64,000 nt of DNA, from NCBI GenBank assembly GCA_050179685.1, contig JBFXEW010000004.1:161905-225904 (forward strand). Reading direction: 5' to 3'. Shown piece after piece: positions 43,301 through 51,284 of this stretch. Source of the DNA: GWE2-40-63 sp050179685 (GTDB lineage Bacteria; Bacteroidota; Bacteroidia; Bacteroidales; SZUA-534). The translations under genes were made by a program, and so were the position numbers. Every line of letters begins with the position of its first letter. Position 1 is the first letter of the stretch. Under the pieces are notes generated by a model. The model saw nothing but the letters and a program-made list of their open reading frames with translations, did not search any database and was not told the DNA's origin.

Positions 43301-44495
43301 TGTGAACTATAAAATTATAGGGACTAATAAACCAAATCCCTTACGCATTGATTACACGATGGATGCTTTAGGGTTGGGGCTGGTTGCCAGTGAAAAAGTA
43401 AGTGGCTCGGATATTACCAATCGGGAAACACTTTACGAATGGGACAGCCATGGACGCTATATTGTAAAGGTTACCTCACCGGAAGGCCAGGAAACCGGGT
43501 ATGCCTGCGATCCATTTACAGGTAAGGTCTTAACAGCCGAATTACCCACCGGCTATATCGACGAAAATACCTATGACGGCTTTGGACGCTTAACCTTTAA
43601 TAAAAGTTCCGACCAGTCAATTGCGTTAAACTGGAGTAACGGGCAGGTAAACAATTGTGTGTATTATGCTCATATAACCGGGAATGGTACTCCTGAACAA
43701 TATACCTATTACGATGGCTTAGGAAGGGTGTTAAGAAATGAAACCCAGGCCTATGAAGCCTCAAAAACCATTGTGGCTCAAAAAGGATACAACAACAAGG
43801 GATTACTGGACTGGACATCAGCCCCATTTTTCGACGGGGATACGGAGTACAAAACCGATTATACTTACGATAATTATGGACGGATTCGAGAGGAAAACTA
43901 TGCCTCCAATACCCAAAGAACCACCTACTCCTACGGTGTCAAACAAGTTACCATAACCAACGAGACCGCAGCACAGACGGTTGTAAAAAAATTTGACGAA
44001 TATGGAAGTGTGATTTCTGTTAAGGATTCCTACAATAGTGAATTAAAATATGAATATAGCAGCAGTGGAGGTGTAGATAAAGTGACAACCCTTGATGGGG
44101 ATGTGACTACCCTTTACGATACCTATGGAAGACCCCAGCAGGTAATAGATCCCGATTTGGGCATAACATCATACACCTACTATGTTACCGGGGAACTTAA
44201 AACACAAACCCGCTATGGACAGACCACAACGTATACCTATAACAGGAATGGGCAAGTACAATCGGTTACCCTGCCCGAGGGAACCACTTCGTATACCTAT
44301 GATGGAACAACCGGGCAGCTCAACACCATTGATGGCTTAAACAACAACGATGTTTCTTTTATGTATGACCCCATGGGCCGGATGAAAAGTAAAACCGAAA
44401 CCATTGATGGCACCGACTATGAGTTTGGCTACACCTATAAAAGTGGAGAGCCCAACAGGTTGGCCTCCATGACTTACCCGGGGGATTTGAGTTAA
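40395..44495 (+). CDS. Giant SpvB/FG-GAP/YD-repeat Rhs toxin protein, N-terminal part up to frameshift
   Basis: 1,366 residues before an in-frame stop created by a frameshift. Order: signal peptide (to ~residue 27), a ~100-residue N-terminal region, a SpvB-like domain (ATYSIPLYVAPGTAGMQPSL, then GILGKGWSLANIS), five FG-GAP/VCBS calcium-site repeats (GDFNGDGRADLFAM, GDFNGDNKADVVVC, GDVNGDFIDDLLVS, GDFNGDGKTDFVYR, DFNGDGINDHIFF), then many YD/Rhs repeats (DAYGNYMEYTYEND and dozens of YD dipeptides) that build the toxin-enclosing shell. The remainder continues in another frame at 44486. The gene follows the S74 and YD/T9SS genes and is the only one in the array with its own start and export signal. 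Confidence 0.92.
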   Translation: MNKTRYAKALIVLLGFILCCPFYIIGQTTSLTLTGDYTKPGDQLYEARDWVKLDAGFSYSGGLHSTLTIQTEESLICAPEYLNGSNILNPATRTLNTACEVGSTPGTVNVLESGAATYSIPLYVAPGTAGMQPSLAINYNSNGGQGILGKGWSLANISAIYRVASSYYYDGSVNPVDFENDDAFTLDGSRLILNGSVYKSELEDYSNIVPTYNGEAITKFTVTSKNGTTIEYGSTAASKLSTTVSLETRYFAWYISKVTDAYGNYMEYTYENDTDYGIRITKITYTGNSAASITPYNTIYFYYEERDDDISSYFYGQYGTEIKNNLLLRKIRSEAGGVTARSYNFNYIQRHDESFLAEISETGSDGSSFNPTVFSYYDYSAYNFTPDYEEVLSTSSLSLEKYGDFNGDGRADLFAMNGNYLKVYTMNSSGTSFGLAYSGIVGFASNIEVGDFNGDNKADVVVCTSTTSGKILKLYKSTGSQLSYVSGADKTLVSVSELKAGDVNGDFIDDLLVSTNSPTNNAFIYYGDVSAPFSVGNDINFTLDWGNVYLKDIDGDLKNELCNIKDNKLSIYQVTSSAVSLFYTYNNGSVSTDIALGDFNGDGKTDFVYRYYSGSVENTKLAISNGKNFNTINLSSLASGVFFAFDTNNDGYDELLVYNPSSVPISPVDGTFAPELQGYSSYRFTGDDFSYNGGTALNVNENIYDFNGDGINDHIFFFDDSYWISYKYKGGEEGRLYQVADGLNNLTTIEYSPLNDSRVHLSSSTNATYPYVGFRGAKYVVSTLQESDGIGGYFETSYTYEGAQQYKPLGMFIGFSAINRTNAETGITTRKEKNYHNTYPYATTIENLTYKGTSILSGTNISSSIMNYTITPIANNRLKRNPSTSETYNYLDEVGTQTQFAFDTYGNITLKETQIGSSGTSTTFYENYTTVAGGTAPNVPQTIRTVKQRDGKASFENEVTLNYNSTNGFVNYKIIGTNKPNPLRIDYTMDALGLGLVASEKVSGSDITNRETLYEWDSHGRYIVKVTSPEGQETGYACDPFTGKVLTAELPTGYIDENTYDGFGRLTFNKSSDQSIALNWSNGQVNNCVYYAHITGNGTPEQYTYYDGLGRVLRNETQAYEASKTIVAQKGYNNKGLLDWTSAPFFDGDTEYKTDYTYDNYGRIREENYASNTQRTTYSYGVKQVTITNETAAQTVVKKFDEYGSVISVKDSYNSELKYEYSSSGGVDKVTTLDGDVTTLYDTYGRPQQVIDPDLGITSYTYYVTGELKTQTRYGQTTTYTYNRNGQVQSVTLPEGTTSYTYDGTTGQLNTIDGLNNNDVSFMYDPMGRMKSKTETIDGTDYEFGYTYKSGEPNRLASMTYPGDLS
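44480..44484 (+). other. Frameshift site: G5 tract splitting the Rhs gene
   Basis: The first half reads TYPGDLS and stops at 44493-44495. The second frame continues the Rhs homology at 44486 (FELSYNYTNGYLNE). One more G in this run, making six, would fuse the two into a protein of about 1,970 residues. It may be sequencing error, a mutation, or slippage-based phase variation. Confidence 0.75.
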
Positions 44496-46312
44496 GCTAC
44501 AACTATACCAACGGCTATCTTAACGAAATACGCCGGAGCAGCAATAATTCCCTTATCTGGCAATTGCAGGAAACAAGCCCAATGGGCCAGATTGAAAAAT
44601 ACACCAATGGCAATAACCTGGTTACCACCCGTACTTACGACTACAAAACAAGCCTGTTAGAACGAATTCAAACCGGTACTATCCAGGATTTAATGTATGC
44701 ATTTGACGAGGCAACCGGTAACCTTAACTGGCGTATGGATAATAAACGGGGATTACGTGAAGATTTTGGCTACGATGCCTTAAATCGCCTCGATTCCATT
44801 GCATTCAACAGCAGTTCTTTAGCGATTAATTATGGCGCCAATGGAAATATTAGCAGTAAGAGTGATATGGGTACTTACGATTATAGTACCACGCAACCCC
44901 ATGCTATTAGCTCCCTAACTCCAACCGGAAGCTATGTTCCCGAGAATCAATCAGCAACTTACACCTCATTTGATAAGCTGGCTACCCTAACGCAAGGGAC
45001 AAAAAGCCTGGTGGTAACTTACGGGTACGATTTGGGTCGCCGAAAAACGGTGTATAGCGATGGCAGTACCACCAAAACCAAAATATTTGTGCCGGGTGGC
45101 TTAGAAATAATTGACCATGGCAGCTCACAAACGGAAGAATATTGTTACATTAGTACCCCGGCAGGTGTTACTGCCGTTTACGACAAAACAAACGATGCTA
45201 TGTTTTACGTACACTCCGACCATTTGGGCTCCATCCATTTTATTACCAATACCATTGGCAATACTGAGCAGGAGCTTAGCTTTGATGCCTGGGGCAGGCA
45301 GCGGAATGCCACCAATTGGACCTACAGCAATGTGCCGGAACCCAAATTTGAACGGGGCTATACCTTTCATGAGCATCTGGCCGAGTTTGGCCTGATTAAC
45401 ATGAATGGACGTATGTACGATCCTATAGTGGGTAGAATGCTAAGCCCCGACCCTGTTCTCCAGAACCCTTACAGTACGCAAAACTACAATCGCTACAGTT
45501 ATGTAGTAAATAACCCCCTAAAATATACCGACCCCAGCGGGTATATGGTGCAGTTTAAAAGGAGTGACGAGGAGGAGTTTCCAGAACCAGATCCCATGCC
45601 ATTTCCTGATTTTACCGGTGGAAATGGTTTTAATGATATAGGTCCATCAATAAATGATTATACAGATTATATTAATTCCGGATTAGCTGGCATGGAGGGA
45701 TTTTCATTTTCGGATTATATGAATTATGTTAATGAAGGAATAAATATAAATCCTATGATAACCGATGAAACTGAAGCTTTAAGTAGGTTCCAGCCAAGTT
45801 ATGCAAGGGAATGGCGTTATTTGGATGGTCGTTGGCAAATTTTATTAATAGAAAGAATGGTGGATGTTGACGCAAACGGAGGGGCTACTGATTGGAAAGC
45901 AGTACGAGGTGGTTTGTATATGATGGGTGTTGGCACCTACATGATTGGAAAGGGAATAGCAGTTACTGGAACAGTTGGTGGAGCCCCATTAGGAATTGCT
46001 CTAATTGTTGGTGGAGGTCCATTGTTTGGTTTTGGATTAGGGCAAACTATTAATGGTTTTCAGGGTAATGAACAGTATATCCCAGGAGGACTTATGGAGG
46101 CAATAGATGTTGGATTTGGAGGTGATGGCAGCACTGGCAAAGTCTTTGATGTTTTTATCGGTGGTATGCCAGACAGTTATGTTGATTGGATGATTTTGGG
46201 ATATGGAATATATAAATTGAATCCCTTTCAAAAGATTGAGCCGACACAGCTACCTTATCCTACTACACAACCAAGGGATAATACAAATATTTACCTACCC
46301 ATAAAGTACTAA
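44486..46312 (+). CDS. Rhs protein C-terminal part: YD core plus tip toxin
   Basis: This is the continuation of the Rhs gene in the other frame; its first usable start codon is at 44564. It holds the last YD repeats, the conserved RHS-associated core (GLINMNGRMYDPIVGRMLSP, then NRYSYVVNNPLKYTDPSGY), where autoproteolysis releases the tip in known Rhs proteins. A tip of about 255 residues follows, with a glycine-rich hydrophobic segment (VRGGLYMMGVGTYMIGKG and ALIVGGGPLFGFGLG) that may cross a membrane. The tip's activity is not recognised. A small membrane gene follows 11 bases later and is the candidate immunity gene. Confidence 0.88.
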   Translation, partial: FELSYNYTNGYLNEIRRSSNNSLIWQLQETSPMGQIEKYTNGNNLVTTRTYDYKTSLLERIQTGTIQDLMYAFDEATGNLNWRMDNKRGLREDFGYDALNRLDSIAFNSSSLAINYGANGNISSKSDMGTYDYSTTQPHAISSLTPTGSYVPENQSATYTSFDKLATLTQGTKSLVVTYGYDLGRRKTVYSDGSTTKTKIFVPGGLEIIDHGSSQTEEYCYISTPAGVTAVYDKTNDAMFYVHSDHLGSIHFITNTIGNTEQELSFDAWGRQRNATNWTYSNVPEPKFERGYTFHEHLAEFGLINMNGRMYDPIVGRMLSPDPVLQNPYSTQNYNRYSYVVNNPLKYTDPSGYMVQFKRSDEEEFPEPDPMPFPDFTGGNGFNDIGPSINDYTDYINSGLAGMEGFSFSDYMNYVNEGININPMITDETEALSRFQPSYAREWRYLDGRWQILLIERMVDVDANGGATDWKAVRGGLYMMGVGTYMIGKGIAVTGTVGGAPLGIALIVGGGPLFGFGLGQTINGFQGNEQYIPGGLMEAIDVGFGGDGSTGKVFDVFIGGMPDSYVDWMILGYGIYKLNPFQKIEPTQLPYPTTQPRDNTNIYLPIKY

Positions 46313-46323
46313 AATATAAAATA

Positions 46324-46743
46324 ATGAAAACGTATAGATTTAATAAAAAGAATAATAAAACCAATGCACTTATTGCAATATTGGGTATAATATCAGGTTA
46401 TCTTATTTTTTATGGCATAGAAAATGGGCTTATTAGTTCCTATTTTGCAGCATTTGTTATCTCAACGTTTTCTTTCATTATTACAATTAAAAAAGTTAAG
46501 AAAAGTAAAATGGAGTTTTATGAAATTATAATCTCGGAAGATAATCTTGTAGCAAACTATTTCAAAACTACAAAAAAACAATTTACAAGTAAAATCCAAG
46601 AGATTACTTTGGAATCAAATGACGATGGTCTTAAGATTTTTAATAATAAGGGTTTATTAGCTGGTTTTGCATTCAAAAGCAAATTAGAAATAAAAAGCGA
46701 ATGGGATGAGTTGCTTCTTGAGTTAAAAAGCAATAAGAATTAG
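46324..46743 (+). CDS. Candidate immunity protein for the main Rhs tip (membrane, PH-like)
   Basis: A 139-residue protein with two transmembrane helices near residues 15-55 and a C-terminal ~75-residue soluble part with alternating beta strands (EIIISEDNLVANYF and similar) that recalls bacterial PH-like domains. It is unknown by sequence. The position, 11 bases after the tip and before a terminator, is the basis for the immunity call. The tip has hydrophobic segments, so a membrane-located immunity protein would be logical. Confidence 0.5.
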   Translation: MKTYRFNKKNNKTNALIAILGIISGYLIFYGIENGLISSYFAAFVISTFSFIITIKKVKKSKMEFYEIIISEDNLVANYFKTTKKQFTSKIQEITLESNDDGLKIFNNKGLLAGFAFKSKLEIKSEWDELLLELKSNKN

Positions 46744-46773
46744 TTTTGTATTATAGCTTATGAAATATATTTA

Positions 46774-46801
46774 AACTCCCAGCGTTGGTTGGGAGTTTTT
46801 T
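46774..46801 (+). terminator. Intrinsic terminator after first toxin/immunity pair
   Basis: AACTCCCA and TTGGGAGTT form an 8-bp stem around GCGTTGG, followed by a run of six T. It closes the main Rhs transcript. Confidence 0.75.
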
Positions 46802-46803
46802 AT

Positions 46804-46908
46804 TTATAATGCAGCTATATTCCTTAATTTACCTCCCTTAATAAAAGCATCTATCACATCTTTAATGGTAGATTTATCTTTATCGTTCATCTTCTCAAGG
46901 GCTTTAAA
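46804..46908 (-). pseudogene. Remnant of a helix-turn-helix regulator C terminus (first)
   Basis: Read on the minus strand, the last ~34 codons give LEKMNDKDKSTIKDVIDAF then a tail ending KLRNIAAL and stop. This is the C-terminal pattern (charged stretch, V/I-D-A-F, K, Leu-rich end) of XRE-family regulators. There is no upstream part: it runs straight into the core fragment of the next cassette. A 72-codon minus-strand frame continues past this into shadow sequence and is not a gene. Confidence 0.55.
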
Positions 46909-47031
46909 GGAGTAAAAGCCGATGGTACCTACAAAGAATATACCTATATTAGTGCTCCAACCGGACTGGCTGCCGTTCACATTAAAGAAAATACAGGCAG
47001 TTCCGGTATTTATTACATACATACCGACTAT

Positions 47032-48186
47032 TTGGGTTCAATAATGACATTAACAAATACAAACGGCGCGGTGGTTGAAAAATATTCGTACGATGCGTGT
47101 TGCGTGACACCCGGAAGGTTACAAGCTTGCGCAGTAAATTCCGCTGGTGGAACCAATCCCGTGAGCACAGCGAAACGGGAGGGTAACCGACGTAACCCCC
47201 TTAACTGGTCACAGCCCGATACCCGAACCAACTTAATGCTTGACCGGGGTTATACGGGTCATGAGCATTTAGATGGTGCACATATTATAAATATGAATGG
47301 CCGTATGTACGACCCTATTATAGGCCGGATGCTTAGCCCTGACCCCGTACTCCAAAACCCCTATAGTACGCAGAACTACAATCGCTACAGCTATGTAGTA
47401 AACAACCCACTAAAATATACCGACCCCACAGGCTACCGGATGAGTTTTCAGGAATTGAACTATTATGAAGGAAAAGACAGACAAAGTAGAGGAGGTTCAG
47501 GTGGAGGGGGAGGTTTTGATTCTGGCGGAAGAATCTCCTATTGGTGGGCGGGTTGGAAAACCGGAAACCAGGAGTTTGACCCAGGCATTCCTTATTCAGT
47601 AAACGGCGAATTTCAGGGATATGTTTCGCGAAGCTATGCCGATGAGTTTATTAGTGCCCTTGCAATGGGCTTGGCTTTGGAAAATGAATTCCGTAATAGG
47701 GAAGAGCGGCAACACCAGATTAACAACAGCATAGCTGGCAGCGGTTTGTCTTATACCCGTGACCCAATGGAGGTGTTTTTTGGTGAGCTTGCCCAAGCGG
47801 ACGGGGATGCAATGTCACCATCAAATATAAGCTGTCTAAATGACTGCCCGATTACAACAGGTGTTGATTTGCTTAATATGGATTCTAAATCTATATATCT
47901 CTCAATAAATATGTGGGTCGTTTTTGATTCAAAAACAGACACTAAAGATTTCTCTACCAATTTTTTAAGTGATGAATATGAAAGAACTATATTAACCATT
48001 CATTTTGAAGCTAGATTTGAGCCAAATGGAGCACAAATGTTCAGGACTGGAAGAGGGTTTGATGCAAATAGAAATTATTTTAGGTATGAATATTTTGATG
48101 GCAATGGATACAGAGATGTTTATGGGTCAATACCTAGTACTAAGCCTAATTATCCAGGTGCGAAATATTGGTGGAATGATTTATAA
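47032..48186 (+). CDS. Orphan Rhs core fragment with tip A
   Basis: A promoter-less, headless Rhs 3' end. The frame is open from 46828 but homology begins at about 46912 (VKADGTYKEYTYISAPTGLA). No ATG precedes it in frame; the reading start given is a TTG in the core (YLGSIM). The core ends in NPLKYTDPTGY; the tip of ~230 residues begins RMSFQELNYYEG and has DGDAMSPSNISCLNDCPITT. A 27-residue insertion (see 47098-47184) sits in the core. The YwqK-type gene follows. I do not recognise the tip's activity. Best read as a silent cassette. Confidence 0.8.
   Translation: MGSIMTLTNTNGAVVEKYSYDACCVTPGRLQACAVNSAGGTNPVSTAKREGNRRNPLNWSQPDTRTNLMLDRGYTGHEHLDGAHIINMNGRMYDPIIGRMLSPDPVLQNPYSTQNYNRYSYVVNNPLKYTDPTGYRMSFQELNYYEGKDRQSRGGSGGGGGFDSGGRISYWWAGWKTGNQEFDPGIPYSVNGEFQGYVSRSYADEFISALAMGLALENEFRNREERQHQINNSIAGSGLSYTRDPMEVFFGELAQADGDAMSPSNISCLNDCPITTGVDLLNMDSKSIYLSINMWVVFDSKTDTKDFSTNFLSDEYERTILTIHFEARFEPNGAQMFRTGRGFDANRNYFRYEYFDGNGYRDVYGSIPSTKPNYPGAKYWWNDL
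47098..47184 (+). repeat. In-frame inserted element in cassette A core (29 codons)
   Basis: Replaces the two residues Phe-Gly found in cassettes B and F with 29 residues (CCVTPGRLQACAVN...). Net gain is 81 bases, exactly 27 codons. The last third contains TCCCGT...ACGGGA, a 6-bp inverted repeat around a 12-base loop. The same element occurs in cassettes C and D, and partly in G. Confidence 0.8.
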
Positions 48187-49132
48187 AACATTTTTGAATA
48201 TGTTTAATTTAAAATATGTGTTTGTTATTTTATGCGTCTTCTTTATCAAAGAAACAAATGCACAAAAAGATGTTGTAGCAACATCGGTTAAATATATGTC
48301 AACTCATGAATTATTTGTAACGGCAAATGAGCATCTGGATAGCAACTATAATGGAGTTGATACAGCCTATTGTCTCAACGGAAATGAAATTATTAAGGTA
48401 TTTATTGAGTACAAATCAGGTATAAAAATTAGAGTTGAAGGGTATTATGATAATAGCCAAATTTTTAGAGTAAGCTCTTTTAAAGAAAACCTGTGTCATG
48501 GAATAGAAACACAATGGTATAAAAATGGACAAAAGGAATTTCAAGTTGGCTATGAAAATGGAATAGAGATAACTCCTTTTATTACTTGGTATGAGACTGG
48601 TGAGCTTGAGTCGTATTCTGACTATAATCAAAAAAAGAATACAGGAATAGTAAAAGAATGGCACAAAAATGGTCATTTGAAATCTGAAATTATTTCCGTT
48701 GATTCTACAGAATTAGGATGTGAGGAAAGATATTATTACGATAATGGTTCATTAAGCACGGTGCAATTCAATAATATGAATAAGCAGAAATATTTGGGTT
48801 ACTATAAAAGTGGAAAACTCAAATTTGAAGGGAATATTTTTAATGCTATATGGAATTCTATAGGCAAATGGCAAGAATGGTATGAAAATGGGGTTTTGAA
48901 ACGTGAATACTTTTTTGAAGAAAACCAACCTAATATAAAGACAGGCACTTGGAGTTGGTGGGATGAAGATGGAAACCTTATAAAACAGGAAATTTACAAG
49001 AATAATGAACTGCTTGAAGAGAAGAAGTTTGTTCCAATTAACAAAAAGACCGATTAGGAATAAATCTTTTTAAAGCAGGTAAAAGCCGATGGTACCTACA
49101 AAGAATATACCTATATTAGTGCTCCAACCGGA
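47785..49132 (+). repeat. 1,348-bp duplicated segment, copy 1
   Basis: Identical as far as I could compare to 49871-51218, an offset of 2,086 bases. It spans the 3' part of tip A, the YwqK-type gene and the start of the next core fragment. Flanking positions differ at both ends (T/G before it, T/C after it). Confidence 0.85.
48200..49057 (+). CDS. YwqK-family immunity/antitoxin protein (MORN-like repeats), copy 1
   Basis: A 285-residue exported protein with signal peptide (MFNLKYVFVILCVFF, cleaved after TNAQ). Repeats follow: FRVSSFKENLCHGIETQWYK, GQKEFQVGYENG, GIVKEWHKNGHLKSE, GKLKFEGNI, GKWQEWYENGVLKREYFF. The W-Y-x-N-G-x-L/K pattern is that of the toxin-antitoxin YwqK family and MORN-type repeats, common as immunity proteins beside Rhs or LXG toxins. 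The start at 48200 is preferred to an upstream frame beginning at 48005 because of the signal peptide. It lies 13 bases after tip A. Confidence 0.82.
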   Translation: MFNLKYVFVILCVFFIKETNAQKDVVATSVKYMSTHELFVTANEHLDSNYNGVDTAYCLNGNEIIKVFIEYKSGIKIRVEGYYDNSQIFRVSSFKENLCHGIETQWYKNGQKEFQVGYENGIEITPFITWYETGELESYSDYNQKKNTGIVKEWHKNGHLKSEIISVDSTELGCEERYYYDNGSLSTVQFNNMNKQKYLGYYKSGKLKFEGNIFNAIWNSIGKWQEWYENGVLKREYFFEENQPNIKTGTWSWWDEDGNLIKQEIYKNNELLEEKKFVPINKKTD

Positions 49133-50272
49133 TTGGCTGCGGTTCACATAAAAAATAACACCGACAGTTCCGGTATTTATTACATACATACCGACTATTT
49201 GGGTTCAATAATGGCATTAACAAATACAAACGGAACGGTGGTTGAGAAATATTCATACGATGCATTCGGCAATCGGAGAAACCCTCTTAACTGGTCACAA
49301 ACGGATACCCGGACTAACTTGATTTTAGACCGGGGATATACCGGGCATGAGCATTTAGATGGTGCACATATTATAAATATGAATGGCCGTATGTACGACC
49401 CTATTATAGGCCGGATGCTTAGCCCTGACCCCATACTCCAAAACCCCTATAGTACGCAGAACTACAACCGCTACAGCTATGTAGTAAATAACCCCTTAAA
49501 ATATACCGACCCCAGCGGGTATCAATTTGAGAGACTTAAGGATCGTTTCGAGACTGAGGTTTTCGATGAAAGAGAAAATAATGGAAGTTTATGGGCCAAG
49601 TATCAAGGAAAAGACTTGGGAGGGGATGGTGATAGCGGTATACCAATGGAAGAAGTTATGTGGGCCAGGTATCGTTATAACGCAAATGTCAATTTTTTAT
49701 ATGGATCATTGGGACTTGATGAAATGGGAATATCCTTTTCTACATTCTATAATCATTTGTATAATCCTAGTGCTTCATATTATCAGATTTTTGCACGGCA
49801 AGAAATTAACAACAGCATAGCTGGCAGCGGTTTATCCTATACCCGTGACCCTTCGGAGGTATTTTATGGGGAGCTTGCCCAAGCGGACGGGGATGCAATG
49901 TCACCATCAAATATAAGCTGTCTAAATGACTGCCCGATTACAACAGGTGTTGATTTGCTTAATATGGATTCTAAATCTATATATCTCTCAATAAATATGT
50001 GGGTCGTTTTTGATTCAAAAACAGACACTAAAGATTTCTCTACCAATTTTTTAAGTGATGAATATGAAAGAACTATATTAACCATTCATTTTGAAGCTAG
50101 ATTTGAGCCAAATGGAGCACAAATGTTCAGGACTGGAAGAGGGTTTGATGCAAATAGAAATTATTTTAGGTATGAATATTTTGATGGCAATGGATACAGA
50201 GATGTTTATGGGTCAATACCTAGTACTAAGCCTAATTATCCAGGTGCGAAATATTGGTGGAATGATTTATAA
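49133..50272 (+). CDS. Orphan Rhs core fragment with tip B
   Basis: Headless like cassette A: homology starts at about 49079 (QVKADGTYKEY), open from 49064, with no in-frame ATG; the start given is a TTG. The core lacks the inserted element (YDAFGNRRNPLNW). The first ~95 residues of the tip (from FERLKDRFETEVFDE) differ from tip A, but from INNSIAGSGLSY onward tips A and B are nearly identical and from base 49871 the DNA is identical. A and B therefore have different linkers on the same toxin end. Confidence 0.8.
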   Translation: MAAVHIKNNTDSSGIYYIHTDYLGSIMALTNTNGTVVEKYSYDAFGNRRNPLNWSQTDTRTNLILDRGYTGHEHLDGAHIINMNGRMYDPIIGRMLSPDPILQNPYSTQNYNRYSYVVNNPLKYTDPSGYQFERLKDRFETEVFDERENNGSLWAKYQGKDLGGDGDSGIPMEEVMWARYRYNANVNFLYGSLGLDEMGISFSTFYNHLYNPSASYYQIFARQEINNSIAGSGLSYTRDPSEVFYGELAQADGDAMSPSNISCLNDCPITTGVDLLNMDSKSIYLSINMWVVFDSKTDTKDFSTNFLSDEYERTILTIHFEARFEPNGAQMFRTGRGFDANRNYFRYEYFDGNGYRDVYGSIPSTKPNYPGAKYWWNDL

Positions 50273-51218
50273 AACATTTTTGAATATGTTTAATTTAAAA
50301 TATGTGTTTGTTATTTTATGCGTCTTCTTTATCAAAGAAACAAATGCACAAAAAGATGTTGTAGCAACATCGGTTAAATATATGTCAACTCATGAATTAT
50401 TTGTAACGGCAAATGAGCATCTGGATAGCAACTATAATGGAGTTGATACAGCCTATTGTCTCAACGGAAATGAAATTATTAAGGTATTTATTGAGTACAA
50501 ATCAGGTATAAAAATTAGAGTTGAAGGGTATTATGATAATAGCCAAATTTTTAGAGTAAGCTCTTTTAAAGAAAACCTGTGTCATGGAATAGAAACACAA
50601 TGGTATAAAAATGGACAAAAGGAATTTCAAGTTGGCTATGAAAATGGAATAGAGATAACTCCTTTTATTACTTGGTATGAGACTGGTGAGCTTGAGTCGT
50701 ATTCTGACTATAATCAAAAAAAGAATACAGGAATAGTAAAAGAATGGCACAAAAATGGTCATTTGAAATCTGAAATTATTTCCGTTGATTCTACAGAATT
50801 AGGATGTGAGGAAAGATATTATTACGATAATGGTTCATTAAGCACGGTGCAATTCAATAATATGAATAAGCAGAAATATTTGGGTTACTATAAAAGTGGA
50901 AAACTCAAATTTGAAGGGAATATTTTTAATGCTATATGGAATTCTATAGGCAAATGGCAAGAATGGTATGAAAATGGGGTTTTGAAACGTGAATACTTTT
51001 TTGAAGAAAACCAACCTAATATAAAGACAGGCACTTGGAGTTGGTGGGATGAAGATGGAAACCTTATAAAACAGGAAATTTACAAGAATAATGAACTGCT
51101 TGAAGAGAAGAAGTTTGTTCCAATTAACAAAAAGACCGATTAGGAATAAATCTTTTTAAAGCAGGTAAAAGCCGATGGTACCTACAAAGAATATACCTAT
51201 ATTAGTGCTCCAACCGGA
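49871..51218 (+). repeat. 1,348-bp duplicated segment, copy 2
   Basis: Second copy of the segment at 47785-49132; its immunity gene is therefore also identical. It continues into the first ~55 bases of cassette C core. Confidence 0.85.
50286..51143 (+). CDS. YwqK-family immunity/antitoxin protein, copy 2
   Basis: Identical in sequence to the gene at 48200-49057 because it lies in the perfect duplication. It is the candidate immunity gene for tip B, whose C-terminal end equals that of tip A. Two identical genes 2,086 bases apart make this pair a target for homologous loss or expansion. Confidence 0.82.
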   Translation: MFNLKYVFVILCVFFIKETNAQKDVVATSVKYMSTHELFVTANEHLDSNYNGVDTAYCLNGNEIIKVFIEYKSGIKIRVEGYYDNSQIFRVSSFKENLCHGIETQWYKNGQKEFQVGYENGIEITPFITWYETGELESYSDYNQKKNTGIVKEWHKNGHLKSEIISVDSTELGCEERYYYDNGSLSTVQFNNMNKQKYLGYYKSGKLKFEGNIFNAIWNSIGKWQEWYENGVLKREYFFEENQPNIKTGTWSWWDEDGNLIKQEIYKNNELLEEKKFVPINKKTD

Positions 51219-51284
51219 CTGGCTGCCGTTCACATTAAAGAAAATACAGGCAGTTCCGGTATTTATTACATACATACCGACTAT

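Noticed and set aside
46804..47022. A 72-codon minus-strand gene opposite the start of cassette A
   Set aside because: Only the last ~34 codons look like a protein tail; the rest is the antisense of the Rhs core.
48005..48199. Upstream extension of the YwqK-type gene
   Set aside because: It overlaps the tip A frame and lacks a signal peptide; the start at 48200 gives a clean signal sequence. The same applies at 50091-50285.
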